Assembly (NCBI RefSeq): GCF_017883985.1
Contig: NZ_PRDG01000004.1
Location: 232,228 to 296,227, forward strand
From: Streptococcus oricebi
Lineage (GTDB): Bacteria; Bacillota; Bacilli; Lactobacillales; Streptococcaceae
Reading direction: 5' to 3'
Length of the DNA stretch: 64,000 nucleotides
In this document: positions 23,945 through 32,513 of the stretch, one piece after another
Layout: each line of letters begins with the position of its first letter
How positions within the stretch are numbered: position 1 is the first letter of the stretch
Position numbers and translations under genes: made by a program
The notes under the pieces: generated by a model
Told to the model about the DNA's origin: nothing
The model's input: only the letters and a program-made list of their open reading frames with translations
Databases searched by the model: none

Positions 23945-23971
23945 AAGAAATCGACTGATTATCGATTTCTT
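23945..23971 (-). terminator. Terminator of rpsB-tsf
   Basis: AAGAAATCGA and TCGATTTCTT arms, loop of seven, 14 bp after the tsf stop. Confidence 0.75.
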
Positions 23972-23985
23972 GTGTTATTCTTATC

Positions 23986-25026
23986 TTAGTTATTAAGTGC
24001 TGCAGCCATTGTTGCGGCTACTTCTGATTCAAAGTCGTTGGCTGCTTTTTCAATACCTTCACCTACTTCAAAGCGAACAAACTCAACTACTGAAGCATTA
24101 ACTGATTCGAGATAAGCTTCAACAGTCTTGCTATCGTCCATGATGTAGACTTGAGCAAGAAGTGTGTAAGCTTGGTCAACTTTAGTGTTGTCAAGCATAA
24201 AGCGGTCCATTTTTCCTGGGATAATCTTGTCCCAGATTTTTTCTGGCTTACCTTCGGCAGCAAGATCTGCCTTGATGTCCGCTTCTGCTTGAGCGATTAC
24301 CTCGTCTGACAATTGAGCTTTTGAACCAAATTTCAAGTGGGGAAGAGCTGGTTTACCAACCATAGCCCGGCTTTCATTGTCTTGATCGATAACGTGGTTG
24401 AGTTGAGCCAACTCATCCTTGACAAATTGCTCGTCCAACTCTTTGTAAGACAAGACAGTTGGTTTCATAGCGGCAACGTGCATAGAAATTTGCTTAGCAA
24501 GGGCATCATCTCCACCATCAATCACAGAAACAACACCGATACGGCCTCCATTATGTTGGTAGGCACCAAAATGTTGGTTATCTGCCTTTTCAATCACTGC
24601 AAAACGGCGGAAAGAGATTTTTTCACCGATAGTTGCAGTTGCAGAAACATAAGCCGCTTCCAAGGTTTCACCTGAAGGCATAGTCAAAGCTAGCGCTTCT
24701 TCGTTATTAGCTGGCTTACCTTCTGCTACTACTTTAGCAGTTGTATTTACTAATTCAACGAATTGAGCGTTTTTAGCCACGAAGTCTGTTTCAGCGTTTA
24801 CTTCTACCACAGCAGCAACATTACCGTCTACATAAACACCAGTCAAACCTTCAGCAGCGACACGGTCTGCCTTTTTAGCTGCCTTAGCCATCCCTTTTTC
24901 ACGAAGCAATTCAATCGCTTTTTCGATATCTCCGTCTACTTCAACCAAGGCCTTCTTAGCGTCCATGACACCAGCACCTGATTTTTCGCGCAATTCTTTT
25001 ACAAGCTTAGCTGTAATTTCTGCCAT
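23986..25026 (-). CDS. tsf: Elongation factor Ts
   Basis: 346 residues. N-terminal UBA-like region with [20 protein letters not shown], then the core with [10 protein letters not shown] and the C-terminal MDRFMLDN and [12 protein letters not shown] segments. It is the guanine-nucleotide exchange factor for EF-Tu; the ~346-residue length is the streptococcal form. GGAGG lies ahead of the ATG. It follows rpsB by 216 bp containing a terminator-like hairpin that may lower tsf expression relative to rpsB. Confidence 0.97.
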   Translation of the reverse strand: MAEITAKLVKELREKSGAGVMDAKKALVEVDGDIEKAIELLREKGMAKAAKKADRVAAEGLTGVYVDGNVAAVVEVNAETDFVAKNAQFVELVNTTAKVVAEGKPANNEEALALTMPSGETLEAAYVSATATIGEKISFRRFAVIEKADNQHFGAYQHNGGRIGVVSVIDGGDDALAKQISMHVAAMKPTVLSYKELDEQFVKDELAQLNHVIDQDNESRAMVGKPALPHLKFGSKAQLSDEVIAQAEADIKADLAAEGKPEKIWDKIIPGKMDRFMLDNTKVDQAYTLLAQVYIMDDSKTVEAYLESVNASVVEFVRFEVGEGIEKAANDFESEVAATMAAALNN

Positions 25027-25052
25027 CTTAGATTTCCTCCAAAGTTTTTAAA

Positions 25053-25082
25053 AAAGGACGGGCTGAGCCCTGCCCTTTAGGA
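25053..25082 (-). terminator. Terminator-like hairpin between rpsB and tsf
   Basis: GGGC-loop-GCCC inner stem and AAAGG/CCTTT outer stem, followed by TTTTTT and then the tsf ribosome binding site. A likely partial terminator or attenuator of read-through from rpsB. Confidence 0.55.
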
Positions 25083-25104
25083 TTTTTTACTTATTTAATG
25101 TTAC

Positions 25105-25243
25105 TTTTTAGACGTTTTTGACGTCTCATTACTTAGAATTGTATTCGGACTAAAAACTTGGAAAATAGATAATCTCTCCTAGAATCATGGATTCTTCGTC
25201 GAGCTTCCTAATTTTCAGGCGTTTTTTTCACGTCCTCATTACT
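25105..25243. repeat. Duplicated 3' end of rpsB (two ~27 bp copies)
   Basis: The block CTCATTACTTAG with a preceding ACGT-rich hairpin occurs twice, near 25111-25138 and 25217-25243. The second copy contains the rpsB stop codon. The first is noncoding in the spacer. Confidence 0.5.
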
Positions 25244-26028
25244 TAGTCTTCGTTTGAACCTTCTACAACTTCAACGATTTCTTCGATTGATTCTGCTTGG
25301 CCTTCGTTTGCAGCAAGTTCTGCTTCTACTGCTTCAACAGAGTCTTCACCTTGACGGCCTTCGATAATCGCGTCAGCCATTTTCGCAGTGATCAACTTAA
25401 CTGCGCGGATAGCGTCATCGTTAGCTGGGATGATTACATCGATATCGTCTGGGTCAGTATTTGTATCAACCATAGCAACCACTGGAATACCAAGTTTCTT
25501 AGCTTCCTTAACAGCGATTTGCTCTTTATGTGGGTCAACAACATACATCACATCTGGTATGCGAGGCATTTCTTCAATACCACCCAAGAATTTTTCAAGA
25601 CGAGCGCGTTGCTTGTTAAGAAGCGCTACTTCTTTCTTAGGAAGAACATCAAAAATTCCTTCTTCTTCCATGCGTTTGATTTCTTTCAAACGACGAACAC
25701 GTTTTTGGATAGTTTCCCAGTTAGTAAGAGTTCCACCCAACCAACGGTGGTTGATGTAGTATTGACCTGCACGTTCTGCTTCGTCCTTAACAGCTTCAGC
25801 AGCTTGCTTTTTAGTACCAACAAAGAGAATAACTGCATCGTTTGCAGCAGCATCACGAATAAAGTCGTAAGCTTGGTCTGCGTATTTTACAGTTTGTTGA
25901 AGGTCGATAACGTGGATACCGTTACGTTCTGTAAAGATGTACTTAGCCATCTTAGGGTTCCAGCGACGAGTTTGGTGACCGAAGTGAACACCAGCCTCAA
26001 GAAGTTGTTTCATTGAAATTACTGCCAT
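25243..26028 (-). CDS. rpsB: 30S ribosomal protein S2
   Basis: 261 residues, full length. [20 protein letters not shown] and [13 protein letters not shown] at the N-terminus, [12 protein letters not shown] in the middle and [18 protein letters not shown] near residue 195 are S2 signatures. The acidic tail is typical of streptococci. AAGGAG precedes the ATG. Transcription probably starts about 110 bp upstream from a good promoter, leaving a leader that could carry autoregulation. Confidence 0.98.
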   Translation of the reverse strand: MAVISMKQLLEAGVHFGHQTRRWNPKMAKYIFTERNGIHVIDLQQTVKYADQAYDFIRDAAANDAVILFVGTKKQAAEAVKDEAERAGQYYINHRWLGGTLTNWETIQKRVRRLKEIKRMEEEGIFDVLPKKEVALLNKQRARLEKFLGGIEEMPRIPDVMYVVDPHKEQIAVKEAKKLGIPVVAMVDTNTDPDDIDVIIPANDDAIRAVKLITAKMADAIIEGRQGEDSVEAVEAELAANEGQAESIEEIVEVVEGSNED

Positions 26029-26146
26029 GAGTAATGTCTCCTTTTTGTTTTTTTCCTCTTCTAGATTTCAGCTTGCAGAACAACCCGTAGGCAACCATTC
26101 CACAATTCATCTAAAATGAGTATTTGCCGTTCACACGACAATCTTT

Positions 26147-26175
26147 ATTGTATCAAATTTTAGCCGCTTTGACAA
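26147..26175 (-). promoter_or_regulatory. Promoter of rpsB-tsf
   Basis: TTGTCA and TACAAT spaced 17 bp, with TG one base before the -10. The predicted leader to the rpsB ATG is about 110 nt. Confidence 0.7.
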
Positions 26176-26312
26176 GAACCTAGACGGAGTTTTCTTGATT
26201 TTTCAAGCAAGTCTCCTTCTTCTTATAAAAAATTTTGACCAAAAAATAAAGGAGCCTCTTTGCCTCTCCTCTTGACGAAAAGCTTTTTTTAGGGTACAAT
26301 AGTAAACGTTGC

Positions 26313-26383
26313 GGCGGTATAGCCAAGTGGTAAGGCACGGCTCTGCAAAAGCTTGATCGTCGGTTCAAATCCGTCTACCGCCT
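26313..26383 (+). tRNA. tRNA-Cys (GCA)
   Basis: 71 nt. The acceptor arms GGCGGTA and TACCGCC pair fully and the discriminator base is T. The D-arm is AGCCAAGTGGTAAGGC, the anticodon loop CTGCAAA holds GCA, and the T-arm contains GGTTCAAATCC. The 3' CCA is not encoded. A terminator follows. Confidence 0.95.
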
Positions 26384-26396
26384 TGAATAATAGAGC

Positions 26397-26418
26397 AAAA
26401 GCCCTTTGGGGCTTTTTT
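26397..26418 (+). terminator. Terminator after tRNA-Cys
   Basis: AAAAGCCC and GGGCTTTT arms with a T run, ending before the lipoprotein gene. Confidence 0.75.
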
Positions 26419-26452
26419 AGCTAAAAATAAGCCAATAAAAGGAGTTCTCATT

Positions 26453-27184
26453 ATGAAAAAATTTACTAGTATCTGCCTAGTTCTTTTAGCCAGTCTTAGT
26501 CTAGCGGCCTGCTCACAGGCCAAAAACAAGACAGCCACTAAGCCATCTTCTTCAACCAGCAAGAGCTCTAGTTCCTCAAAAGCTAGCCAATCTTCATCGT
26601 CTAGTTCTTCTTCGGAGGTAGATGAAAAGACAAAGGCTGAAAATCGCAAAAAAATTCTAGAAACATTTAAGAATATGGGCGATGACGCCTCCTCCCTAAA
26701 TCTAGTTCCAGATACAGCCGGCGTCCCTGAATGGGAGTCCTTTAAGACCATTAAAGTTGTTAGCCCCCAACTACTCAAAGATGAGCAAGGTTCCCTAAAG
26801 ACAGATTCGGCCACCAGCTATGATGAAATCGTCAATAAATTTGGTAGCCCGCTTCATGCAGACGAGCAAAACCGCGTCTATACTTGGCAATCACCAACTG
26901 CCACCATCATCGTTCAATTTACCGATACAAATTCGGCCAAACAAGCCGCCCTTCGTTTCGATGATTTTACAACAAACACCAACGAGGTGGCTAATGTCAA
27001 AGCAGGAGACAAGGCCCAAAATGTGCTCAACAAGCTTGGGCGCCCGCACACTGTCAGCCTAACCAGTGCCTCTACTTCAATGTCTTGGGTCAATGAAGCT
27101 GGCGAAGAATATCATGTCCTCTTCCGCAAAGACACAGTCGCTAAGCTTCTGACACCAGCAGAGTTGGCAACTGCCCAAGAATAA
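26453..27184 (+). CDS. Lipoprotein with tandem BLIP-like domains (DUF3862-like)
   Basis: 243 residues with a lipoprotein signal peptide (lipobox LAAC, Cys about 20), a long Ser/Lys-rich wall-spanning linker, then two repeats of the BLIP/SmpA type: DEIVNKFGSP...VYTWQ and AQNVLNKLGRPH...SMSWV. From memory this is the DUF3862 arrangement common in streptococci. It is surface anchored; the molecular role is unknown, with protein binding suggested by the fold. GGAG precedes the ATG. It stands alone between tRNA-Cys and the convergent nusG. Confidence 0.82.
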   Translation: MKKFTSICLVLLASLSLAACSQAKNKTATKPSSSTSKSSSSSKASQSSSSSSSSEVDEKTKAENRKKILETFKNMGDDASSLNLVPDTAGVPEWESFKTIKVVSPQLLKDEQGSLKTDSATSYDEIVNKFGSPLHADEQNRVYTWQSPTATIIVQFTDTNSAKQAALRFDDFTTNTNEVANVKAGDKAQNVLNKLGRPHTVSLTSASTSMSWVNEAGEEYHVLFRKDTVAKLLTPAELATAQE

Positions 27185-27222
27185 AAGCCAGCTGCTAATA
27201 TTTAATCAGAAATTTTCCATAA

Positions 27223-27257
27223 AAATATCGCTTAACCTTGGGGCTAAGCGATATTTT
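27223..27257. terminator. Bidirectional terminator between lipoprotein gene and nusG
   Basis: AAATATCGCTTA and TAAGCGATATTT arms around a ten-base loop, with flanking A and T runs. Confidence 0.8.
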
Positions 27258-27794
27258 TTATAACTCCGCAATCTGGCTGAGATTTACCTCGGCAATAGTG
27301 TCGTTTCCAAACATGGAAATCATCATCTTGACCTTGCCATTATCGATTTCGGTAATCTTACCTGTATAGTCTTTAAAGGCCCCGTCGATAATCCGCACGG
27401 TATCACCGACCTTGACATTGATGTCAAACTCTTGAACAGTTTGACCCATAGAGATAAGAATAGCTCGAATTTCCTCCTCCAAGAGGGGGGTTGGTTTGGA
27501 GCGGTTTCCGTGAGAGCCGACAAAACCTGTAACGTTAGGAGTGTTCCGGACAACAAACCAAGCCTCGTCGGTCATGACCATCTCTACCAGGACATAACCG
27601 GGGAAGCGATTTTCCTCAACCTCTTTTTTCTTACCATTTTTCTCTACCTGTACGGTCTGGGTCGGAATTTCCACGCGCAGGATATTTTCCAGCATATTAT
27701 AGGTTTGGGCCCGCTGCAAGAGATTTTCTTTTACTTTATTTTCATAACCTGAGTAGGTTTGTAGCACAAACCAGCCTTTGTCAAAACTGTCCAT
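27258..27794 (-). CDS. nusG: Transcription elongation/termination factor NusG
   Basis: 178 residues. The NGN domain begins with WFVLQTYSGYENKVKENL and includes FPGYVLVEM and VRNTPNVTGFVG. The C-terminal KOW domain has VGDTVRIIDGAFKDYTGKI. It binds RNA polymerase and ribosomal S10, linking transcription with translation. AAGGA precedes the ATG. Unlike the close packing of rpmG and secE, it is separated from secE by 150 bp carrying two terminator hairpins and its own promoter. Confidence 0.97.
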   Translation of the reverse strand: MDSFDKGWFVLQTYSGYENKVKENLLQRAQTYNMLENILRVEIPTQTVQVEKNGKKKEVEENRFPGYVLVEMVMTDEAWFVVRNTPNVTGFVGSHGNRSKPTPLLEEEIRAILISMGQTVQEFDINVKVGDTVRIIDGAFKDYTGKITEIDNGKVKMMISMFGNDTIAEVNLSQIAEL

Positions 27795-27813
27795 GAGTTG
27801 GTCCTTTCATAAT

Positions 27814-27833
27814 AAAAAAGCCTTGGGGCTTTT
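27814..27833 (-). terminator. Attenuator-like terminator in nusG leader
   Basis: AAAAGCC-CCAA-GGCTTTT followed by TT on the minus strand. It lies about 15 nt after the predicted start of the nusG transcript and immediately before its ribosome binding site. Confidence 0.6.
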
Positions 27834-27848
27834 AGTTTTCCTAGCTCC

Positions 27849-27876
27849 ATTATACCATAAAAATGGAGAAAGCCAA
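27849..27876 (-). promoter_or_regulatory. Promoter of nusG
   Basis: TTGGCT and TATAAT spaced 16 bp, with an extended -10 TG. A CTCCAT/ATGGAG inverted repeat overlaps it. Confidence 0.6.
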
Positions 27877-27901
27877 GATATTTCAAGTCTTTTTCACAGA
27901 A

Positions 27902-27923
27902 AAAGAGCAGGAAAACTGCTCTT
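27902..27923 (-). terminator. Terminator of rpmG-secE
   Basis: AGAGCAG and CTGCTCT arms, loop of five, then TTTTC on the minus strand, 23 bp after the secE stop. Confidence 0.65.
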
Positions 27924-27945
27924 CTCACTAGCCCTTGGGCTCTCT

Positions 27946-28122
27946 TTAAAAAATATTTAGTAAGCGAACAAGGCCACTTGATACAAGTAGGTCAAAGACA
28001 TAGATAATGACAACAAAGAAGGCAGTATATTCCAAAACAGAAATAAAATCGACCCAACTTTGTTTTTTTGTTGGCCAAGTTGTATCTTTCAAGACCTTAA
28101 AGGTGTCTCTAATAAACTTCAC
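27946..28122 (-). CDS. secE: Protein translocase subunit SecE
   Basis: 58 residues from GTG 28122, with AGGAG seven bases upstream. The conserved amphipathic segment VLKDTTWPTKKQ precedes a single transmembrane helix (AFFVVIIYVFDLLV), as in the short bacterial SecE. It clamps SecY in the translocon. It begins 9 bp after the rpmG stop. The gene is easily missed because of its size and GTG start. Confidence 0.93.
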   Translation of the reverse strand: MKFIRDTFKVLKDTTWPTKKQSWVDFISVLEYTAFFVVIIYVFDLLVSSGLVRLLNIF

Positions 28123-28131
28123 AAGAATCTC

Positions 28132-28284
28132 CTATCTGGTTTCTTTATGCACTGTGTACTTGCCACAATGCTTACAATACTTATTAACTTCCAGGCGTTT
28201 AGGTTTTGGAGTGCTACTTAGTTTTATTGAATAGTTTCTCGAACCACAAACCGCACACGCCAGACTTGCTTTTTTTAATGCCAT
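28132..28284 (-). CDS. rpmG: 50S ribosomal protein L33 (zinc-ribbon type)
   Basis: 50 residues: [20 protein letters not shown] followed by [20 protein letters not shown], which are the two CxxC pairs of the zinc-binding L33 form. GGAGG lies five bases before the ATG. It is followed by secE, the standard streptococcal order. Other L33 paralogues probably exist elsewhere in the genome. Confidence 0.94.
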   Translation of the reverse strand: MALKKASLACAVCGSRNYSIKLSSTPKPKRLEVNKYCKHCGKYTVHKETR

Positions 28285-28356
28285 AACGCCTCCATCTTTC
28301 ATATTATAACAAGAAACGTGGGATATTACAAGACTTACTTGCTAGAAATTCCTTCC

Positions 28357-28872
28357 CTAAGTATCCGACCTGAGAAAAAGGAAGCGAAAGAAAGTCTTTC
28401 CTAGGACAAACAAAACCAAAAGCAAGAGTAAAGTCAGGGTCAGATGTTTGATGACGCTGGCTACACTAGCCAGGCCGACCACTGTTTGAGAAAGGTTGGG
28501 AAAGGAGAGGAGGCAGTGGAGAAGGCCTCCATTTTCCAAATAGTCTGCTGAAAAAGCCAGGATTGGTAAAAGCGAAAGATAGGTCTTGCCGGGCAAGTAG
28601 GTCCTAAAGACCTCTAAACTCATATAGGCTAAAGTCAGAGGGAAAAGGGTGTCCAGAGGCAGCTGGATGTAGAGATAGTAGCTGCGCCCGGCAGCTCCCA
28701 ACTGGGTCAGAAAGGCCAAGATATAGTCCTTATCATAGCCCAACCAGGCGCTTTCGGGTAGTTTGATGCCCGCTGCTGCTTGGCTTAACTGGGGCAGGCT
28801 AGCTAGCTGGATAATCGCATAGAGCAAGATAGCCCCGAGCATTGAAAGTAGTAGTTTTCTGTTTTTTAACAT
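28357..28872 (-). CDS. Polytopic membrane protein, unknown
   Basis: 171 residues from ATG 28872, where AGGAGG is five bases upstream; longer starts lack a ribosome binding site. Four predicted transmembrane segments, near residues 8-25, 68-88, 95-115 and 135-160, with a possible signal-anchor at the N-terminus. No family recognised. It lies 43 bp after the penicillin-binding protein gene on the same strand, so it may be cotranscribed and linked to envelope work. Confidence 0.65.
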   Translation of the reverse strand: MLKNRKLLLSMLGAILLYAIIQLASLPQLSQAAAGIKLPESAWLGYDKDYILAFLTQLGAAGRSYYLYIQLPLDTLFPLTLAYMSLEVFRTYLPGKTYLSLLPILAFSADYLENGGLLHCLLSFPNLSQTVVGLASVASVIKHLTLTLLLLLVLFVLGKTFFRFLFLRSDT

Positions 28873-28915
28873 CAGAACCTCCTTCTTTCCCCTTTTAGCT
28901 ATCAATCAGCCAGTC

Positions 28916-31138
28916 CTAACCACCAAACCAGCTCTTGACTGTATCCCAAAGGTTTTTGGCCTTGCCTGGAATATCAGCCTGATCTATGGCGTCCTTGGCT
29001 TGATCAACCAAATTTTTCGCCTTGTCCTGAATGTCCTTGAGGACATCTGAATTTTCCTGAGACTCTTCTTTGGTCTCTTCTGTCCCATAGACATCGACCG
29101 GAGCAATGCCGTTTTGGGCATAGGAGTTTTTGTCAGAGAAGGTCGAACCTTCCGTATAAGGCAGGATACTATTGGCCACCGTTCGGAAAATAGCCGAAGC
29201 TTCATTGGCACTAGTTCCTGTCAGATAGTGATTTTCATCGGTCTTGGGAAAACCTAACCACTGGCTAATCACCACATCTGGGGTGTAACCGATGACCCAT
29301 TGGTCTCCTGATACATCTGGGTTAAAGTCGGTCTCAGTAGTCCCGGTCTTACCGGCCATGGTATAGCCGTAAGGAGCCGCATAAATCCCGGTCCCGTTGG
29401 TAAAGGTTCCCAACATCATGCTGTTCATCTTGTTGGTCACCGACTGGCTGAGGACCCGACTAGAAGTAGCCTTATGGGTCTTGACGACCTGGCCTGAAGC
29501 ATTTTCAATCTTAGTAATCAGGTGGGCATCGTTCATGACACCACCATTAGCAAAGGTGGAGTAGGCCTGAGCCATCTCCAGGGGATTGGTTGTGACCCCT
29601 CCACCTAGAGAGACACCCAGACTCTTATCAACCTTGTCCATATTAAGGCCGAATTTTTGGCCATATTCAAAGGCTTTATTGAGGCCAATTTCATTTACAG
29701 TGGCAACTGCTGGGATATTGAGCGAGTCAGCCAGGGCCTGATACATAGGGACCTGAGGAGCGCTCTGGATATTGCCATAGTTGTTGACAGTATACCCCCC
29801 ATAGGTCGTCGTCGTATTATCCAGCTCCTTATCCGTAGACCAGCCTGCGGCAACGGCCGGGCTATAGGCAATCAGAGGTTTGATTGTAGAACCTGGACTG
29901 CGGGCTGACTGGGTCGCATAGTTGAAGGTTCTAAAGCTGGAGTCCTCATCACTATTGATGCGCCCGACCAGGGCCCTGACGCCACCTGTCTTAGGATCCA
30001 GGGCTACACTAGCAGACTCTGCCGAGGTTCCGTCCGCTTCTGATACTGGAAAGAGGCTATCATTATCGTAGATAACTTGTAGGCTGGCCTGGTAATTTTG
30101 GTCCAGCTCGGTATAGATTTTGTAGCCATTATTGACGATTTCTTCCTCGCTCAAGCCATAATCGTTGATGGCTTCATTGATAAGGGCATCAAAGTAGGAA
30201 GGATAGCGATAGTCTTCAGACTTACCGGCATAGGCATCTATGAGTTGGCCACCCAAGCCCACGGTAGCAGCCTGGTCGGCTGCCCCTTGCTCAATATAGC
30301 CAGCCGCCACCATATTTTGGAGGACGGTATTGCGGCGATTGGTGGCATTTTCAACCGAGGCCAGGGGATTATAGAGTTCGGGTCCCTTTAGCATACCGGC
30401 TAGAGTAGCGGCCTGGTCCAGCGACAGCTGGTTGGCCGAAACTCCGAAGTACTTCTTGCTGGCATCCTCGACCCCCCAGACCCCATTTCCAAAATAGGAA
30501 TTATTGAGGTACATGGTGAGAATCTCGTCCTTGCTGTACTTCTTGGTCAGCTCTAAGGCTAGAAAGAACTCCTTGGCCTTACGCTCAATAGTCTGATCCT
30601 GAGATAGGTAGGCATTCTTGGCCAGCTGCTGGGTGATGGTCGACCCCCCTCCTGAACGGCCGGCGGTCAAGATGGCCATGATAAAGCGACCATAGTTGAT
30701 TCCGCTATTCTTATAGAAGGTCCGATCCTCTGTCGCAATGACGGCATTTTGTAAATCCTTACTAATGGCATCCAGCTCGACATAGGTCCCTTTCTGGCCG
30801 GACAGACTGCCTGCCTCATTGTTGTCCTTATCATAGATTAGGGTCTTGGCCTTGAGGGCGTTTTTCAAATCATTGACATTGGTGGTCTTGGCCACATAAA
30901 AGAGATAGGCACCAGTAATCAGACTAAAGGTCAACCCGATAATCAGGAAAATCTTAGTCAGATGATACTTGCGCCAGAAGCGACGAAATGGGTGCTGGGA
31001 GACTGGCTTGTGCTTCTTACCAGTCCGACTCAAACCAGACGCCTGTTCATTGTCTTCCTGATCGCGATTGCCTCGCTTGGACTCGTCCTTCTTAAAATGA
31101 TTGATGAGTTTTTCAAAAATTTCATTTACTTTCTTCAT
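28916..31138 (-). CDS. pbp2A: Class A penicillin-binding protein (PBP2a-like)
   Basis: 740 residues. Charged cytoplasmic N-terminus, one transmembrane anchor (about 63-83), a GT51 glycosyltransferase domain with EDRTFYKNSGINYGRF and GGSTITQQLAKN, then a transpeptidase domain with SPGSTIKP (SxxK), SLN (SxN) and GKTGTTE (KTG). The C-terminal tail is Asp/Lys rich. It polymerises and cross-links peptidoglycan. Position beside rpmG-secE-nusG and divergent from an RluD-type synthase is typical of streptococcal pbp2A. Confidence 0.94.
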   Translation of the reverse strand: MKKVNEIFEKLINHFKKDESKRGNRDQEDNEQASGLSRTGKKHKPVSQHPFRRFWRKYHLTKIFLIIGLTFSLITGAYLFYVAKTTNVNDLKNALKAKTLIYDKDNNEAGSLSGQKGTYVELDAISKDLQNAVIATEDRTFYKNSGINYGRFIMAILTAGRSGGGSTITQQLAKNAYLSQDQTIERKAKEFFLALELTKKYSKDEILTMYLNNSYFGNGVWGVEDASKKYFGVSANQLSLDQAATLAGMLKGPELYNPLASVENATNRRNTVLQNMVAAGYIEQGAADQAATVGLGGQLIDAYAGKSEDYRYPSYFDALINEAINDYGLSEEEIVNNGYKIYTELDQNYQASLQVIYDNDSLFPVSEADGTSAESASVALDPKTGGVRALVGRINSDEDSSFRTFNYATQSARSPGSTIKPLIAYSPAVAAGWSTDKELDNTTTTYGGYTVNNYGNIQSAPQVPMYQALADSLNIPAVATVNEIGLNKAFEYGQKFGLNMDKVDKSLGVSLGGGVTTNPLEMAQAYSTFANGGVMNDAHLITKIENASGQVVKTHKATSSRVLSQSVTNKMNSMMLGTFTNGTGIYAAPYGYTMAGKTGTTETDFNPDVSGDQWVIGYTPDVVISQWLGFPKTDENHYLTGTSANEASAIFRTVANSILPYTEGSTFSDKNSYAQNGIAPVDVYGTEETKEESQENSDVLKDIQDKAKNLVDQAKDAIDQADIPGKAKNLWDTVKSWFGG

Positions 31139-31277
31139 AACCCTATTTTATCACCTTCTATTTATCCAGACAAGAAAGGACCTGTTTTTCCCCTCTTATT
31201 TTGGGCAAAACTCGAAAAATCCGTCTTAAGTCCGAGTTTGTATTTTCACTTGGCAACTTTTTTGCTACAATAGCAGT

Positions 31278-32156
31278 ATGAAATTTAGCTTTATCCTACC
31301 TGAGTCCCTGCCAAGCATGACCGTTAAGAGGCTGCTGGAGGACTATTTTCTGATCCCTAGAAAGATTCGTCACTTTCTGCGCACTAAAAAACACCTCTGG
31401 GTCAATCAAAAAGAGGTCAACTGGCAAAGTCTAGTCCAGCCGGGCGATGAACTGACCCTCTTTTTCGACGACCAGGACTATCCAGACAAGGACCTACTCT
31501 TAGGAGAAGCTAATCTGGTAGAGGAGCTCTATCAAGACCAGCACCTGATTGTCGTCAATAAGCCCGAGGGGATGAAAACCCATGCCAACCAACCGACCGA
31601 GCTGGCCCTGCTCAATCATGTTTCGGCCTATGTCGGCCAGACCTGCTATGTGGTCCACCGTTTGGATAAGGAGACCAGCGGGGCTGTTCTCTTTGCCAAA
31701 AATCCCTTTGTCCTGCCTGTTCTCAACCGCCTCTTGGAAAAACGACAAATCAAGCGGGAATACTGGGCCCTAGTCGAGCAAGCCTTCCAGCAAAGGGAAG
31801 CAATTTTTAGAGAACCGATTGGCCGCGACCGCCACGACCGCAGGAAAAGACGGGTTGACCCCAAACAAGGAAAAAGGGCCCTGACCCGGGTTAGTCGCTT
31901 GAAAAACTTTCCCCACCAAGCCCTGCTTAAGTGTCAGTTGGAAACCGGCCGGACCCACCAAATCCGAGTCCACCTGGCCCACCATGACCACCCCCTAGTC
32001 GGAGACCCCCTCTACAATCCCCATAAGGGGCCCCGCCTTATGCTTCATGCCCACCGACTTCGCTTCATCCATCCTTTTAGTCAAAAAGAAATCTGCCTCG
32101 AAGCTCCCTCAGCTAGCTTTGAGGCCCAGATTCAGCTCTTAAAAAATAAGGGCTAA
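31278..32156 (+). CDS. RluA/RluD-family 23S rRNA pseudouridine synthase
   Basis: 292 residues. An N-terminal S4-like region (RHFLRTKKHLWVNQKEV), then the catalytic domain with HRLDKETSGAVLFAK carrying the active-site Asp, and the C-terminal RTHQIRVHLA. It isomerises uridines in 23S rRNA; the exact sites cannot be told from sequence. It is divergent from the PBP gene and followed by a strong terminator. Confidence 0.9.
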   Translation: MKFSFILPESLPSMTVKRLLEDYFLIPRKIRHFLRTKKHLWVNQKEVNWQSLVQPGDELTLFFDDQDYPDKDLLLGEANLVEELYQDQHLIVVNKPEGMKTHANQPTELALLNHVSAYVGQTCYVVHRLDKETSGAVLFAKNPFVLPVLNRLLEKRQIKREYWALVEQAFQQREAIFREPIGRDRHDRRKRRVDPKQGKRALTRVSRLKNFPHQALLKCQLETGRTHQIRVHLAHHDHPLVGDPLYNPHKGPRLMLHAHRLRFIHPFSQKEICLEAPSASFEAQIQLLKNKG

Positions 32157-32176
32157 CTTATATCAAACTGCCCTAA

Positions 32177-32209
32177 CCCTGACTTGCTTGCAGACCAGTC
32201 AGGGTTTTT
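32177..32209 (+). terminator. Terminator of pseudouridine synthase gene
   Basis: CCCTGACT and AGTCAGGG arms, 12-base loop, then TTTTT. Confidence 0.75.
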
Positions 32210-32513
32210 GTCATGCTCAAAACCTGAACTTAAAAAGGGTGCCCTAGTCTAGCAGCAATAAAAAGGAGGCACCCTTTGTTAAGATCCTTCCTTAACCAGT
32301 TTTCTAAATTTACTTGAAGTAGCTTTGAACTATGGGTTTTCAAGAGGGCTAAAATCCCCCTTCTAGGACTTAAAAATAGGACTTCATTGCTCCAGCTTTT
32401 CTTAAAGAAAGCCAAACTTTTTCTTAAACAAAGCTGATATCAGTTAGCTTTAAGCTCCTGTCTTTATACTATCTATAACTTTTCTACAAACTATCTAAGA
32501 AAGAGGTATGGAT
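32210..32513. other. Noncoding gap with one long-range hairpin
   Basis: About 300 bp without a credible gene. An AAAGGGTGCC/GGCACCCTTT stem (about 32235-32278) with a 27-base loop is the only clear structure. The rest is AT-rich. Confidence 0.5.
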
